From contig OU612072.1 of the NCBI GenBank assembly GCA_914767715.1, positions 14,446,001-14,510,000 on the forward strand: a stretch of 64,000 nt of DNA, in the 5' to 3' direction. The notes under the pieces are model-generated. The model worked only from the letters and a program-made list of their open reading frames with translations. It searched no databases and had not been told where the DNA came from. The stretch comes from Membranipora membranacea. Lineage: Eukaryota; Bryozoa; Gymnolaemata; Cheilostomatida; Membraniporidae. Below are positions 1 to 11,632 of this stretch, piece by piece. Numbering within the stretch: position 1 is the stretch's first letter; each line of letters starts with the position of its first letter. A program made the position numbers and the translations under genes.

Positions 1-2790
1 CAGGAAACATGTCTATAACTTTTTCTTTGTCTATTGACACCCCACAGTGAATTCTCATTAAAGCAAGAGCATCGAGCCTCTGGCTCGTTTGTGTCTTCCT
101 GAGATATGAGTTCAGCCTTTGTAGGGTACTGAAGCTCCGTTCACACTCGCATGTGGTGACTGGTAGAGTAGCCGCTGTCCTCAGTAGGATGTTGATGTTA
201 GGAAATAGGGAGGGGGGCACTTATCCAGTACCATGGTGATAGACCTGTCACCTACCTCCATTCCTGCCGAGTGTTTAGACCACCTTACCAATTCCATATT
301 GAGGAGCTCTGGGTGTGGGCATGTCGTTCTCATATTGTACCTTAGCAGCCTCTAACTCAGTGACGCTTATGCTGACTGGAGGGAGCAATCCCATAAGGGA
401 AGTAGCAATAAAAGATATACCTGCAATTTAACATAGTAATTAAACCAAGTTTCATTGTAATCACTCTTTGATGCTCTCTTAATCTCTTATGAATGCTCTA
501 CGATATCAAACATGGAAAGTATCAAACAAAACTATAAAGCCAACATAATTCAATGTTGCTGTTATTTTCTTTCCAGATGCCAAACAAGAATTACAATTAA
601 TATGACATTCACCTGTAAACTGGGCATCCAGCTGGGCTATCAGATGATCCCCAGGAATGGAAGGTAAAAGTTGACGCGATAGTAGTCGTCAACATTTCCA
701 CTGGTGAGGATTATTCCACGATGAGCCATCCTGCCTGACAGCCTGGGCAGCTTTGGCTCCACACCAGCAGTCTGAGCGAGCTTTGTAGCCATCACAAACC
801 ACTCCTTGCCGCTAGCCTCGATACGAATCTGCTTATAGTATGCCTCTGTTGATTCCACCTAAAATATTCAGGGTTAGTCTCAAGCATTATACCTTAAATA
901 ATGGAAGTTCCATTACAGTTCCCTGTCACACAAAACTAATATTACAAGTATAACAAAAAATCATTATTTTGTTGAAAGTCACTAACAATTTTGTAAGCCT
1001 GATAGATGTCAATTCCTCGTCCTTGTAGTTGTTGGGTGATCCCCTGCAGGCTGCCCAGGAGAGAGTGAACCACACTAAATGATGCCAGGAATTCAAAGTC
1101 TGTGATCCCAGAGAGTAGAGAGCTGGCGTCTATCTTGGTACTGGTGGTCCACTCTCTCTTGTCCACACTAACCTTCTCACTATGCAAACCATAAGCCATC
1201 ACCTCCAGACACATCACAACATACCTAGATCAGATGGAGAAGAACAAACAACTTTTATTTTTAATCAAATGCTGCACTCACCACTTTGAACATCGTAGCC
1301 TGTTCAAGAGATCATAATCTAGGCGCCCGCCTTACTTGTATGATTTATAAAAGTGGGAGTAAGCCACGTGACGCTGCGACCATCTGGTTTCACACAGCTT
1401 GGTGAGCGGAGATCCTTTAGTTTTGCCTAGCTCCCCCTCTATCAGCTCACAGAGGGCTTTTGTACGAAGTTGGGTATTGAAGAAGGTGCAGGTCTAAAAT
1501 TGATAGAGACAATGTAACATATATCAGCAACAACCCAAAACGTTTATAAAATCAGCCTACACTAAACTAAATCAGATGTGGTTAACCTTCATCTTCTCCT
1601 CCTACTATCTAATTCACCCTACTTTTGCATCTATCTTAATGTGTAGACTACATTGTTTGATAATACAGTAGGCCTGTTACTTACTGCTGATATCTTTGCG
1701 ATCACCTTCTTCACTTCGATGATACTGCATGCGTGCACAATCACCAGGTTTAGGCAGTGGGATGCACAGTGCACAGTGGTTGCTTGCTGCTTCACCACCG
1801 ACTGCACTCCGCACCGCTGGCTGATCATGACAGCAGCACCATCATAGCCTTGCCCTCTGCAGTTACTGACATCCAGACCAAGATCTTCCAGCTTCTTTAG
1901 AATCTGTTCTCCCAGCATCTCGCCAGTACATCGTCCTACTGGGTGGAAGCCGAGAAACTGCTCCTGGATAGTGTTAGAGTGGTCCAAAGACCGAACACAT
2001 AGCGAGAGGTATTCGGTGGTGCCGCTGCTACAGAATAGAAAAGAACTTTGAAGCCTTTATAGAATTTATGATTGGTGCCCGGATGATGTCATGGCCAATC
2101 ACACCGATTAGCTGATTCTGTGACAGTGGGGATGTGTAGCTTATCCTTTTGGCCATGTGAGATTTCAGATCATCGTCATAGTTTGACAGAAGATGAAGCA
2201 GCTCGAGGAAGTTTCCCCGGTTCCTACTATCCGTGGATTCATCATGACCCCTGAAGGCCATGCTCTGCTGACTGAGATATATCACTGCAGATACAAGGTG
2301 ACTGAGCTGCCTTCGATTGGACTCAATATTGTCCAGCCTCTTTGCCTCTAGCATGTTGGTGATCTTCTTCTCGGGTCTGTCTATTGTTCCAACTAAATTG
2401 TCTGCCATTATCTGGGCTTCGATATGGTACTGTTTAGTGTGGTGAAGCTTTATTGTTGAAGAGATGCGCGCCCACGAGTTGAAGGGCTTATTGATAAGTG
2501 CCTGAACCTGCTGCCGTTTGTCATGCGGGACAAACAGTAGACAGGGGATGCAGAAAGCACCATCAAGCCTTGCCGAATATGCTAACCAGGGTCGTCCAGT
2601 GTAATACTCAGCCTTGAAGGTCTGCATGCAGTCGTGCTGTAAGAGAGAGAGAGAATTTTAGGGAATGATGAAGGTTTGTTGTGTGCTTTAAGCATTCTGT
2701 ACCGATGCCCATCGTCGAACGTCTTGGCTTTCTCCCAGATCTCCCTCACAGTCATGGTGCCGTTGATGAAGTCTTCTATATCTGCATCAC
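1..2790 (-). pseudogene. Broken hAT-family transposase gene (ZMYM1/DUF4371-like), with introns
   Basis: Minus-strand exons read like the metazoan ZMYM1-like/hAT group: an N-terminal exon near 2705-2790, a TTF-type zinc-finger block at about 2028-2637 (PWLAYS and FCIPCLLF motifs), an RNase-H-like block at about 1684-1987 (GQGYDGAAVM, HCASHCLNLV), then 1330-1492 (KLCETRWSQRH), 945-1228, 610-855, and a hAT C-terminal dimerisation block at 1-200 (TLPVTTCECERSFSTL). Exons are bounded by usual signals (for example GTAAGT next to 1684 and TTTTAG before ACC near 1492). The reading frame breaks at about 649-652 (two extra bases within the conserved FL-DHLIAQLDAQF stretch), at about 310 (one extra base), and in the G-run at 208-217. 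The gene is therefore inactive unless these are assembly errors. The C-terminus lies close to the left edge; the first exons may be missing. A host-domesticated copy is the alternative, but the frameshifts argue against it. Confidence 0.85.
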
Positions 2791-2871
2791 ATCGAAAATA
2801 GATGTTGATGGATGATCACTAATAAATGATAAGCTGCATAAGAAACAACAAAGCGTATTGCCAGGGAGAGA

Positions 2872-3268
2872 CAGGGGCGTATATTCTAAAAAAATTCACT
2901 CATTGACTTTTCAGAGATGAGCATAATAATCGGGCGCAGCCCGATCCACACGCCGTAGGCGTGGCGGGGAGGTAAGCGCCCCTCCCACCACGGAAATTTT
3001 TGCATATCGGTAGCAAAATATTGCAAGCAGAGAGGTATTTCAATAGCTCACTGAGCTGTTGGGTACTTTCAGAAAACAACTCAATAGCAGTAGAAAATTA
3101 CGGTAAAAATGCAGTTATAAAGCACCCATTTGAAAAAAAACTGACCTTGATGGGATTCAAACCCACAACAATCTTATTAACAGTGATTATTAGGCAGACG
3201 CTCTACACACTGAGCTATTCAGCCATTCACGGAAATCCGTGGGCCGTGAGTGCTAATATACGCCACTG
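2872..3268 (-). mobile_element. hAT-type MITE carrying a tRNA-like sequence, copy 1
   Basis: This 397-bp element is flanked by a perfect 8-bp duplication GGGAGAGA (2864-2871 and 3269-3276). Its ends are inverted repeats of the form CAG(G/T)GGCGTATATT. Inside, on the minus strand at about 3138-3222, is a tRNA-like stretch with an A box (TAGCTCAGTGTGTAG), a paired D arm (GCTC/GAGC), and a B box (GGGTTTGAATCCC). The first 130 bases hold a GC-rich hairpin-prone part (GGGCGCAGCCC, CACGCCGTAGGCGTGG). Its sister copy at 50080-50494 is inserted in the opposite orientation. Terminal CAG, the 8-bp duplication and the short length fit a non-autonomous hAT element; the internal tRNA-like unit is unexpected for this class. 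An ORF crossing this element on the plus strand is fortuitous. Confidence 0.9.
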
Positions 3269-3276
3269 GGGAGAGA

Positions 3277-4301
3277 TCAGGAGAGGAATAGTTTTTCGGG
3301 ATATGATTTCTATCTCAACGTTTCTGTTTCTACGCTAACCAGTCTACTAGAAGGACGAGCTTGTACTGGGGGATGATAGGTAGCATCAGGTCTCTCATCA
3401 ATAATGACAACCTCATCAGATGGTGTAACGGAGGACTGGGTCCGGTCATCACCGCGACCGGCTTTAATTTAACAAAGTGAATCATAATCGTTGCTGCTGA
3501 GAAAATTGGTGTGACTGTTTTAAGTTAATACATGCACATACACAACTTTCTTATATGTATATCATCAGATGTTCACTACAGAGCTTACATCTCTTTATAG
3601 GATACAATGACATGCTGCACAGTGCACTAATGAACAGAGCAGAACAGAGCTGGTTCAAACTTTACCTCCCGCAGTCACTTCACTGCATGTAGTGGTTGAT
3701 GGCGCTGGATCCATGCTTGATGAGAAAATTATTATATGTCAACAGCAGTTCAATAGCCACCTCGAATAGCTATACAATACAATCTTGGTTAGCAAAGTAT
3801 CAGAGTGCAGTAGGCCTGCGGTTTGACAGAGCAAAATTCTGTGTTGCTATAGGTATACTGCCTTACCTTTTGTCACCAAGACTTCCAGATGGCTTCTTTG
3901 TAGCAGAAGGCAAGTACTGAAACAGCGAGCGCTGCTGTCCCTTATCTGAGTTTCGTTTTGACATCCCAACAAACGCTAGGTAGGTCTACTAAGGTGAATA
4001 ATAAGCTACAACAAATATCATAATTAATCAATGGGAACGGTGATAGAGAAATCTCTCAGTAGCATCGGCATAGGTCTAAGCTTGAATACTGGATAGATGG
4101 ATGTTGGCCTGAGTATTGTTGGTTGATAGTGAACCTTTGCAAGTTGTACTGTAGACAAATCCCCCAGGTGCCCATGCCCATGGCCTACTACTACTGTAAC
4201 TCTGGCCCAACCCTACAATTACTACTACTACTACACTGTCGCCCAGCGCCTGTGGTCTGGCTGCTTGGTGTGAGGTAAAGTCAGTGTGTGTGATCTGGGG
4301 T
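3277..4301. other. No recognised gene
   Basis: I see no coding region with family motifs, no paired splice signals in frame and no strong repeat here. The plus-strand ORF at 3696-3920 has no recognisable features. Confidence 0.5.
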
Positions 4302-4503
4302 CAGGCCTGCCAACTTTCACTCATTTAGAGTGAGCCTCACTCAGTTGCCCCACTCAAAATAGTATGAGTGAGATTGAGTGAGACAATTGCCCCACTTTCA
4401 CTCAAGTTTATATCTACTGACTACTGTAATTTCATGGAGAGGAAAATTGCCCCAATACTAACCAATCTCACTCAATTGCCCCACCTTGGGGTTGGCAGCC
4501 CTG
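4302..4503. mobile_element. Short MITE-like element with CAGG(C/G)CTGCCAAC ends
   Basis: The stretch begins CAGGCCTGCCAAC and ends GTTGGCAGCCCTG, giving 13-bp imperfect terminal inverted repeats. The interior is a run of variants of CACTCA and TTGCCCCA. I could not find a matching target duplication in the flanks, so the boundaries are less certain than for the other elements. CAG-starting ends suggest the hAT superfamily (inference). Confidence 0.6.
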
Positions 4504-5149
4504 ATGATCCCATGATAATGGTGTTGTGATAGACCATGGTTTCTGGTGGCTGGGGCATGTGTATGTATTGCTTAATCATCAAACAAGGACATAATCCTTT
4601 GGCCCCTCTTGAAAAAAATATGTATATTGAGTGTCCAGAAAATGGCTTTTGAAATTCCCTCACTTGGAATTTCCAAAAAGCATTTAGTCCTTGGCACTCA
4701 CATGACCCTGACATAAATAAATGAAACTAGCCAACTTGACTTGCTATACTTACGGTTTGTAACTGGCAGATTAAAATCTATGTCAATGGATGCCATGGAT
4801 TTATTAGCTGCAGGATTACCGTCACTATAACAATAAATTGTATGATGGGAAGGAGTAAAAAAAATTGAAAAAATGGCCAAGAACAAGAATAACAGACTTT
4901 GCCACAGCACACACATCAACACACTCTTGATTATACTGCTGTATGAATCAAGTCATAGCTCACCAATGATAAGAGAAGTCAAATTGTCCAAAAACAAACA
5001 AGCAAAACAAAGTTTTAAACTCTTTTTTTTTTCTACATTTAGGGTGTTCGTTCACACAGGCCGGATTAGGGAGGATCAAACTAGGAAGAAGATTTGCAGT
5101 CTAATATTTGTGTAAGGCATTTCTCTCTGGAATTGAAATGGGATAATTA

Positions 5150-5245
5150 GAGGTTACTCAATGTTGAAGGTCGTGGGTTGGAATCCCACTGCAGTTCACC
5201 GACTACTGGGGTCCGGTTGGCCCGCCGGTGTGCTTCTATCTGCCT
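5150..5245 (+). repeat. Possible tRNA-derived SINE fragment
   Basis: The string GGTCGTGGGTTGGAATCCCAC resembles the T arm and B box of a tRNA, with complementary GTGGG and CCCAC around the loop. No convincing A box lies upstream, so this may be only a 3' half. A second weak B-box-like string lies near 5838-5856 (GTGTGGGTTTGAAACTCGC). Confidence 0.3.
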
Positions 5246-6059
5246 ATCTGAGTGTAGATTGAGTTTCACAGATGTTTATAACCGGGCCTAACCATATAAA
5301 ATACTACCAGTACAGTTTTATCCCAATATATTCTACCCTGCAATTGTGGATGGATTTGTAATTTGATTACATGAGCGATTTTATAAGTGATAATCATGAT
5401 GAAATTATTTGTATTACTCCAGCAAGCCAGGCCAGATGTGTATTCTAGTATTTCTTCCAGCAAACATTTGATCAGATAAGTAGGGTAGGTCTAACTTACC
5501 AGCTTATCCAGTTCAGTTGAGAAAATTGGGCGAGGCCATTAAAAAAGAAGCAACTGTTTGATGGGGCAACCCTTGGATGTAATCCGGGTAAATTTCCCAG
5601 TTGATAATGCATGGTTTTATAATCTCTGAGTAATTGGTGGATTTTTTTGTATCATAGCTTTTTTTAATCCAAAGTCTGTAAGAATAATTAACGGTGTTAT
5701 ATAGTGTATAGTCAAGTAAACGAATCAATAGTTCTGTGTATCGCCCAAACGTCAAAGCACAATAATTTGTATAAAGAAAAGCCAGCTGTATGAAAAACCT
5801 AAATTGGTTAGAGCCCAGCAAGCAAGTGTTGAAGGGTGTGGGTTTGAAACTCGCTAGAGACAATTGTCTGGTGTTTGCCTACAAACTAAGAACAATCTGG
5901 CACAGTCCCTGCGGCATCACCATCTAGGCAACTACTATCTTGCTGCCGAAGGCTTGCAATCTGGTATGTCATGTGCCCCCCCCCCCCCCATTTTGGCCAG
6001 TCTCCAATTAAGGCCGCAGGTTATGAGTACATGCTATAAAAGCATAACATTGCAAGTTA

Positions 6060-9000
6060 CTTTCTCGGAATCAATAAAAATGTCTAATAATACTACACCA
6101 TGTTCTTGGTCTTGCATAGAAAAGCCTAAGATCTCATGCTTTTTGAGCATGTCAAACAGGGGTCATCAGGGTCATCAGTGGGAGCAGCCTATACAACTCA
6201 ACACGAACAACAACACTTAGAAGTATCATTAGTTACCTTAATTCATTGCACTGACAAATTGATAAACAAATGCATATATTTACAATCTTTGTCTCAAGGG
6301 TAAAACGATAATTTTACTATTTACTATACGTTATGTGTAATTATCCTCAGTGAAGCCCTGAGGGTAAATAATGGGGTTGTGTTTTGCGGAATAATCTCCC
6401 TTGATCATTTACAGAAGGTGCAAAGATAAGTGAAATTTTCTCAGTGAGTAAACACTAAAGATTATACAGTAATATCTGCATGATTACATGGCATGATCTC
6501 CTTATCCTAGGAAGATCAGATCAACGTTTAAAGTACTTCACAAAATAAGGCGCCTAACTCCCCTAAACGCCTAGATTATAAACTAAACAGCCAAACCTCT
6601 CGGAGATAAAAGGAACTCAATGTCCTACATTTGAATCTATATCCATATCTGTTTTCTAAAAATAACTGATGCAACCCTGATGTTTGGCAGTGTTATTGAC
6701 CTTCACCTAATCTTAAGTCTCAAAGGAACTCAAAGTCCTACATTTGAATCTATGTCTATATCCTACGGCCTAGATTTTGGCCTACTCCAATTGAGCTTGA
6801 TTGTTACCAACAATGCAACACTATGTTCTTGATCTTGTATTTTTTGACACCTGCTGCAAACAAAGCCGATTAGCCTGTGATCTCATGTTTTTTAAATATG
6901 TAAATAGCACACATTTCTGAAACTTAACCCTGTAGTGAGAGCCATCTATGGGAGCAGGCTATACAGCACAGAATTGAGATACCAGCCACAAATACAGAAC
7001 ACTGAGTATTTTTATTTATTCATTGCACTGACAAATCGATAAACAAATGCATAAATATTTACAATCTTTGTCTCGAGGGTTAAACAATAAACTGCATCAC
7101 AGTATACTATACGGAATGTGAACATAGTGTAATTACCCTCAGTGAAGCACTGATATACATAATAGGGTTGTGTTTTGCGGAGTTATCTCCCTTGATCTTT
7201 TACAGATGAGACCTTAATTTTGCAAATTTTTACTGAAGCCATAAAGGAAGCAGATGAGACCTTTTGCTGTAAAACACTAAGGTTTCAGCGATCCAAATTT
7301 GACCCGTATAATTGGTCATAATAGAATTCGACCTATATGCAGAAAAAAAACGTACCTAAAACTCTAGATTTCTATTACAATTAAAATTAAATAATAATCT
7401 TTAAGGTGGGATTCATATAATGTTCAAAATTTTAAACTGGAATATTACTATTTCTCTTTATTTTACTAATATGTTTATTATAATATGTAATGCAATAAAT
7501 ATCAAATTATATTCCCAGTGGATTTTTGTCCCATAACATGTGTCAGCATAAATCGCCTACATAATTCCCTCATTTTGTTAATATCTTAATTTCCCTTGCT
7601 GCCAGACCAAAAACGTGTGATATGCTCCAATGATAGCATCATTATATAAAAAAAATGCAAATTCATAGTTTCATCTGTTCAGCGCCCCCTATAAGCAGGG
7701 CAACTCCTGACACAACCCCATCCAATGTATACTGTTGTAGGGCTTGGTTTACATTAGCAATGTTAATGTTAGCCAGCCAATCAGGTGTTTTGTTGTGAAA
7801 GTTCATCAGGTCAGTCAGTCACATGACATGAATTGTCTAATGATAGCTGAACTTTGTCTCAAGGGTAAAACAATAAACTGCATCACAGTATACTATACGG
7901 AATGTTAACATAGTGTAATTACCCTCAGTGAAGCACTGATATACATAATGGGGTTGTGTTTTGCGGAGCAATCTCCCTTGATCATTTACAGATGAGACCA
8001 TACATTTGCAAATTTTTACTTAAGGCATAAAGGAAGCAGATGAGACCTTTTGCTGTAAAACACTAAGGTTTCAGCGGACCAAATTTGACCCGTATAATTG
8101 GTCATAAAAAAGTTCGACCTATATGCTGAAAGAAAAAAATATCTAAAAATCTCGATTTATACAGCACTCAAAATTAAATTATAATATATTAAAATAGATA
8201 AACCTAATCAACCACAATTAAATTCAGTGTAAGGAAGGAAGGTGTCATGAACTATGCAGCTAAATTTCTTTTGTAAAAAAATCCGATATACATATAAATT
8301 TATTGTATTAAATATAGAACTGTGTTTTATTACAATAACATTAAATGTATATATGTTATTCGGAATTTGTTTCCTGCAAACGATCTTTAAGGTGGGATTC
8401 ATATAATGTTCAAAATTTAAACCTGGAATATTATTATTTCCCTTTATTTTACTGATATGTTCATTATAATATATAATGATTGTGACGAATATCAAATTAT
8501 ATTCCCAGTCAATTTTTGTCCCATAACATGTGTCAGCATAAATCGCCTACATAAGTTGCCTCATTGCCCCATCCATCTTAATTTCCCTTGCTGCCAGACC
8601 AAAAAACTGTGATATGCTCAAATGATAGCATCATTATATAAAAAATTGCAAATTCATAGTTTCATCTGTTTAGCGCCCCCTATAAGCAGGGCAATTCCTG
8701 ACACAACCCCATCCAATGTATACTGTTGTAGGGCTTGGTTTACATTAGCAATGTTAATGATAGCCAGCCAATCAGGTGTTTTGTTGTGAAAGTTCATCAG
8801 GTCAGTCAGTCACATGACATGAATTGTCTAATGATAGCTGAACTTTGTTGGCAGAGGCAGTCGGCCAAGTAGTCATTGAAATGCTTTTATCATAATTTAG
8901 AACAAATTAGGACATTGTCCCTGGGTAATAATTACTTTTAAAATATGGCATGAATGTAATAGACCTGTCTTACCAGGTGTCGAACTCGAAGGTACAAAGA

Positions 9001-10830
9001 TAAGTAAAATTCCCTCGGCAAGTGACAAATAAAGACGATGCATTAATATCTACATGATTAGGCGGCATGATCTCCTTGTCCTAGGAAGATCAGATCAAAG
9101 TTTAAAGTACTTCACGCAATAAGATGCCTAACTCTCTGCAAGAATGCCAATCTAGTTTTGTAGTCCAACAAATGAGGACTGGATTATACTGCCTAGCTTT
9201 GTCCTATATTCTCCCCTAAATGCCTAGATTATAAATCAAATAGCCAAGCCTGTCAGAGATAAAAAGGAACTCAAAGTCCTACATTTGAATCTATGTTTAT
9301 TTTTATTACTACTATTGTTTGAACAGACCATATCTGTTTTCTAAAAATAACTGATGCAATGCTGATGTTAGGCAGTGTTACTGACCTTCACCTAATCTTT
9401 AGTCTAATGTGCAGCTTACACCCAGCTAAAAAGGAACTCAAAGTCCTACATTTAAATGTATATGTCTATATTCTACGGCCTGGCTTTTGGCCAAGTCAAA
9501 TCAAGTGTGATTATTAGCAATAATGCAACGCTATGTTCTTGATCTTACATTTTGACCCCTGCTGCAAACAAAGCCGATAAGCCTATGATCTCATGTTTTT
9601 TTAAAATATATTTACAATTTTTGTCTCAAGGGTAAATCAATAAACTGCATCACAGTATACTATACGGAATGTTAACATAGAGTAATTAACCTCAGTGAAG
9701 CACTGATATCATAATGGGGTTGTGTTTTTCGGAGCAATCTCCCTTGATCATTTACAGATGAGGCCATACATTTGCAATTTTACATACATACAATACAATT
9801 TTTACTTAAGGCATAAAGGAAGCAGATGAGACCTTTTGCTGTAAAACACTAAGGTTTTAGCGGACCAAATTTGACCCGTATAATTGGTCATAAAAAAGTT
9901 CGACCTATATGCTGAAAGAAAAAAATATCTAAAAATCTCGATTTATACAGCAATCAAAATTAAATTATAATATATTAAAATAGATAAACCTAATCAACCA
10001 CGATTAAATTCAGTGTAAGGAAGGAAGGTGTCATGAACTATGCAGCTAAATTTCTTTTGTAAAAAAATCCGATATGCATATAAATTTATTGTATTAAATA
10101 TAGAACTGTGTTTTATTACAATAACATTAAATGTATATATGTTATTCGGAATTTGTTTCCTGCAAACGATCTTTAAGGTGGGATTCATATAATGTTCAAA
10201 ATTTAAACCTGGAATATTATTATTTCCCTTTATTTTACTGATATGTTCATTATAATATATAATGATTGTGATGAATATCAAATTATATTCCCAGTCAATT
10301 TTTGTCCAATAACATGTGTCAGCATAAGTCGCCTACATAAGTTGCCTGATTTTTTTTCTATCTTAATTTCCCTTGCTGCCAGACCAAAAATGTGTGATAT
10401 GCTCCAATGATAGCATCATTATCAGCGTGATTATTAGCAATAATGTAATACCATGTTCTTGGTCTTGCATATTGACACTTGCTGCAATTCAAGCAGTGTA
10501 GCCTAAGATCTCATGCTTTTTGAGCATGTCAAACATAGAAAGTCTAAAACTTGACCCTGTAATAAGCGTCATCCGTCGGAGCAGCCCATAAGGCTCAACA
10601 AGAACACTGAGAAGTATCATCAGTTACCTTTACTCATTGCACTGGCAAATTAATTAACAAATGCACATATTTACAATCTTTGTCTCAAGGGTAAAACAAT
10701 AAACTGTATCACAGTACGTAAAAGGGAATGTTTACATATTGTAGTTGCTCTCAGTGAAGCACTGAAATAAACAATGGGGTTGTTATTCTTTTGGGAGTAA
10801 TCTACCTTGATCAATTACAGATGAGACCAT
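6060..10830. repeat. Nested segmental and tandem duplications
   Basis: Several blocks recur in direct orientation. A block starting TTGTCTCAAGGGTAAA.CAATAAACTGCATCACAG occurs near 7067, 7855 and 9621, with partial versions near 6290 and 10678. The copies at 7855-8845 and 9621-10430 are nearly identical over most of their length. A block at about 6480-6960 recurs at 9050-9600, and a block at about 6080-6240 recurs at 10425-10640. No tRNA, RT or transposase motif is seen. The whole looks like a locally amplified composite repeat. The near-identical 95-codon minus-strand ORFs at 8208-8495 and 9994-10281 are by-products of this copying. Confidence 0.85.
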
Positions 10831-11632
10831 GAAGTTTCAATCTAAAAAGTGAGAGAAAAAGTGTTTTCATTCAGTTGCATTGGGCCATCAGCAATAGTAC
10901 ATCAATTCATGAGTATAGTTTAATCTTAGGGTAACTCTTTTGTTTTAAATATGATATATTTTCCTAAATCAGGACTTTGCAGGTTTTGAATTTGAAAAAG
11001 TGCGTTGCAATATCGGTGGAATTTTCCCCGGACAGCATCAGCAATAATAAGTGTTGCCGAGCTCTAAATTATTTAGAGTATATTACGATATCTGCTTGAT
11101 TTAAGGCTGTGATCATTTATGCCTTAGAAGTAGAGGGTTTGATATAATTTTCGCAACTTTTTGCTACTAGGCTGTAACTCCTTGTATTCTATAAAGAAAT
11201 AGAACATAAAGAAAACTTGTCATGCTCATGAACTGAATAGCCATATTTAGCCGAAAATAACCAAAACAATCAACAATTGATTAACATTAATTTCTCAAAA
11301 GTTAAGAATACAAATAATCTCACAATCTGCACTTTCATTTGTTAAATTTGCTTGAAACAAACCAAAAGCAGCCTGAAGGATGAATATTGTATCTGATTGA
11401 TTCATTTATAATCAATGATTATATGGAGAAAATTCTTCAAACGCTTGTTATCAAGTTATCATGAAATGCAAGATTCAAATGGATTTGCTTATCATTATAA
11501 CTACGACACAGTAAAATGTCTTCGCTCAAGAGTTTTTAAATGTAATAAATATTATCAATATAATAATTAATACTTTGATCAAAATTTGAAAGATACGCTA
11601 GTAGATCAGGGAAAACCTTACTTGAAAGTCTC
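10831..11632. other. Downstream flank of the P2X-like gene; nothing else recognised
   Basis: AT-rich sequence with no coding features. It would hold the 3' UTR of the minus-strand P2X-like gene. Confidence 0.4.

Noticed and set aside
3000-3338. 112-codon plus-strand ORF similar to the minus-strand ORF at 50058-50405 as a protein family
   Set aside because: Both lie in the two copies of the tRNA-bearing MITE, and the shared reading crosses the tRNA-like part.
8208-10281. Near-identical 95-codon minus-strand ORFs at 8208-8495 and 9994-10281 as a conserved gene
   Set aside because: The whole surrounding block is duplicated, non-coding flanks included, so ORF identity is explained by recent copying; composition is simply AT-rich and there is no domain.
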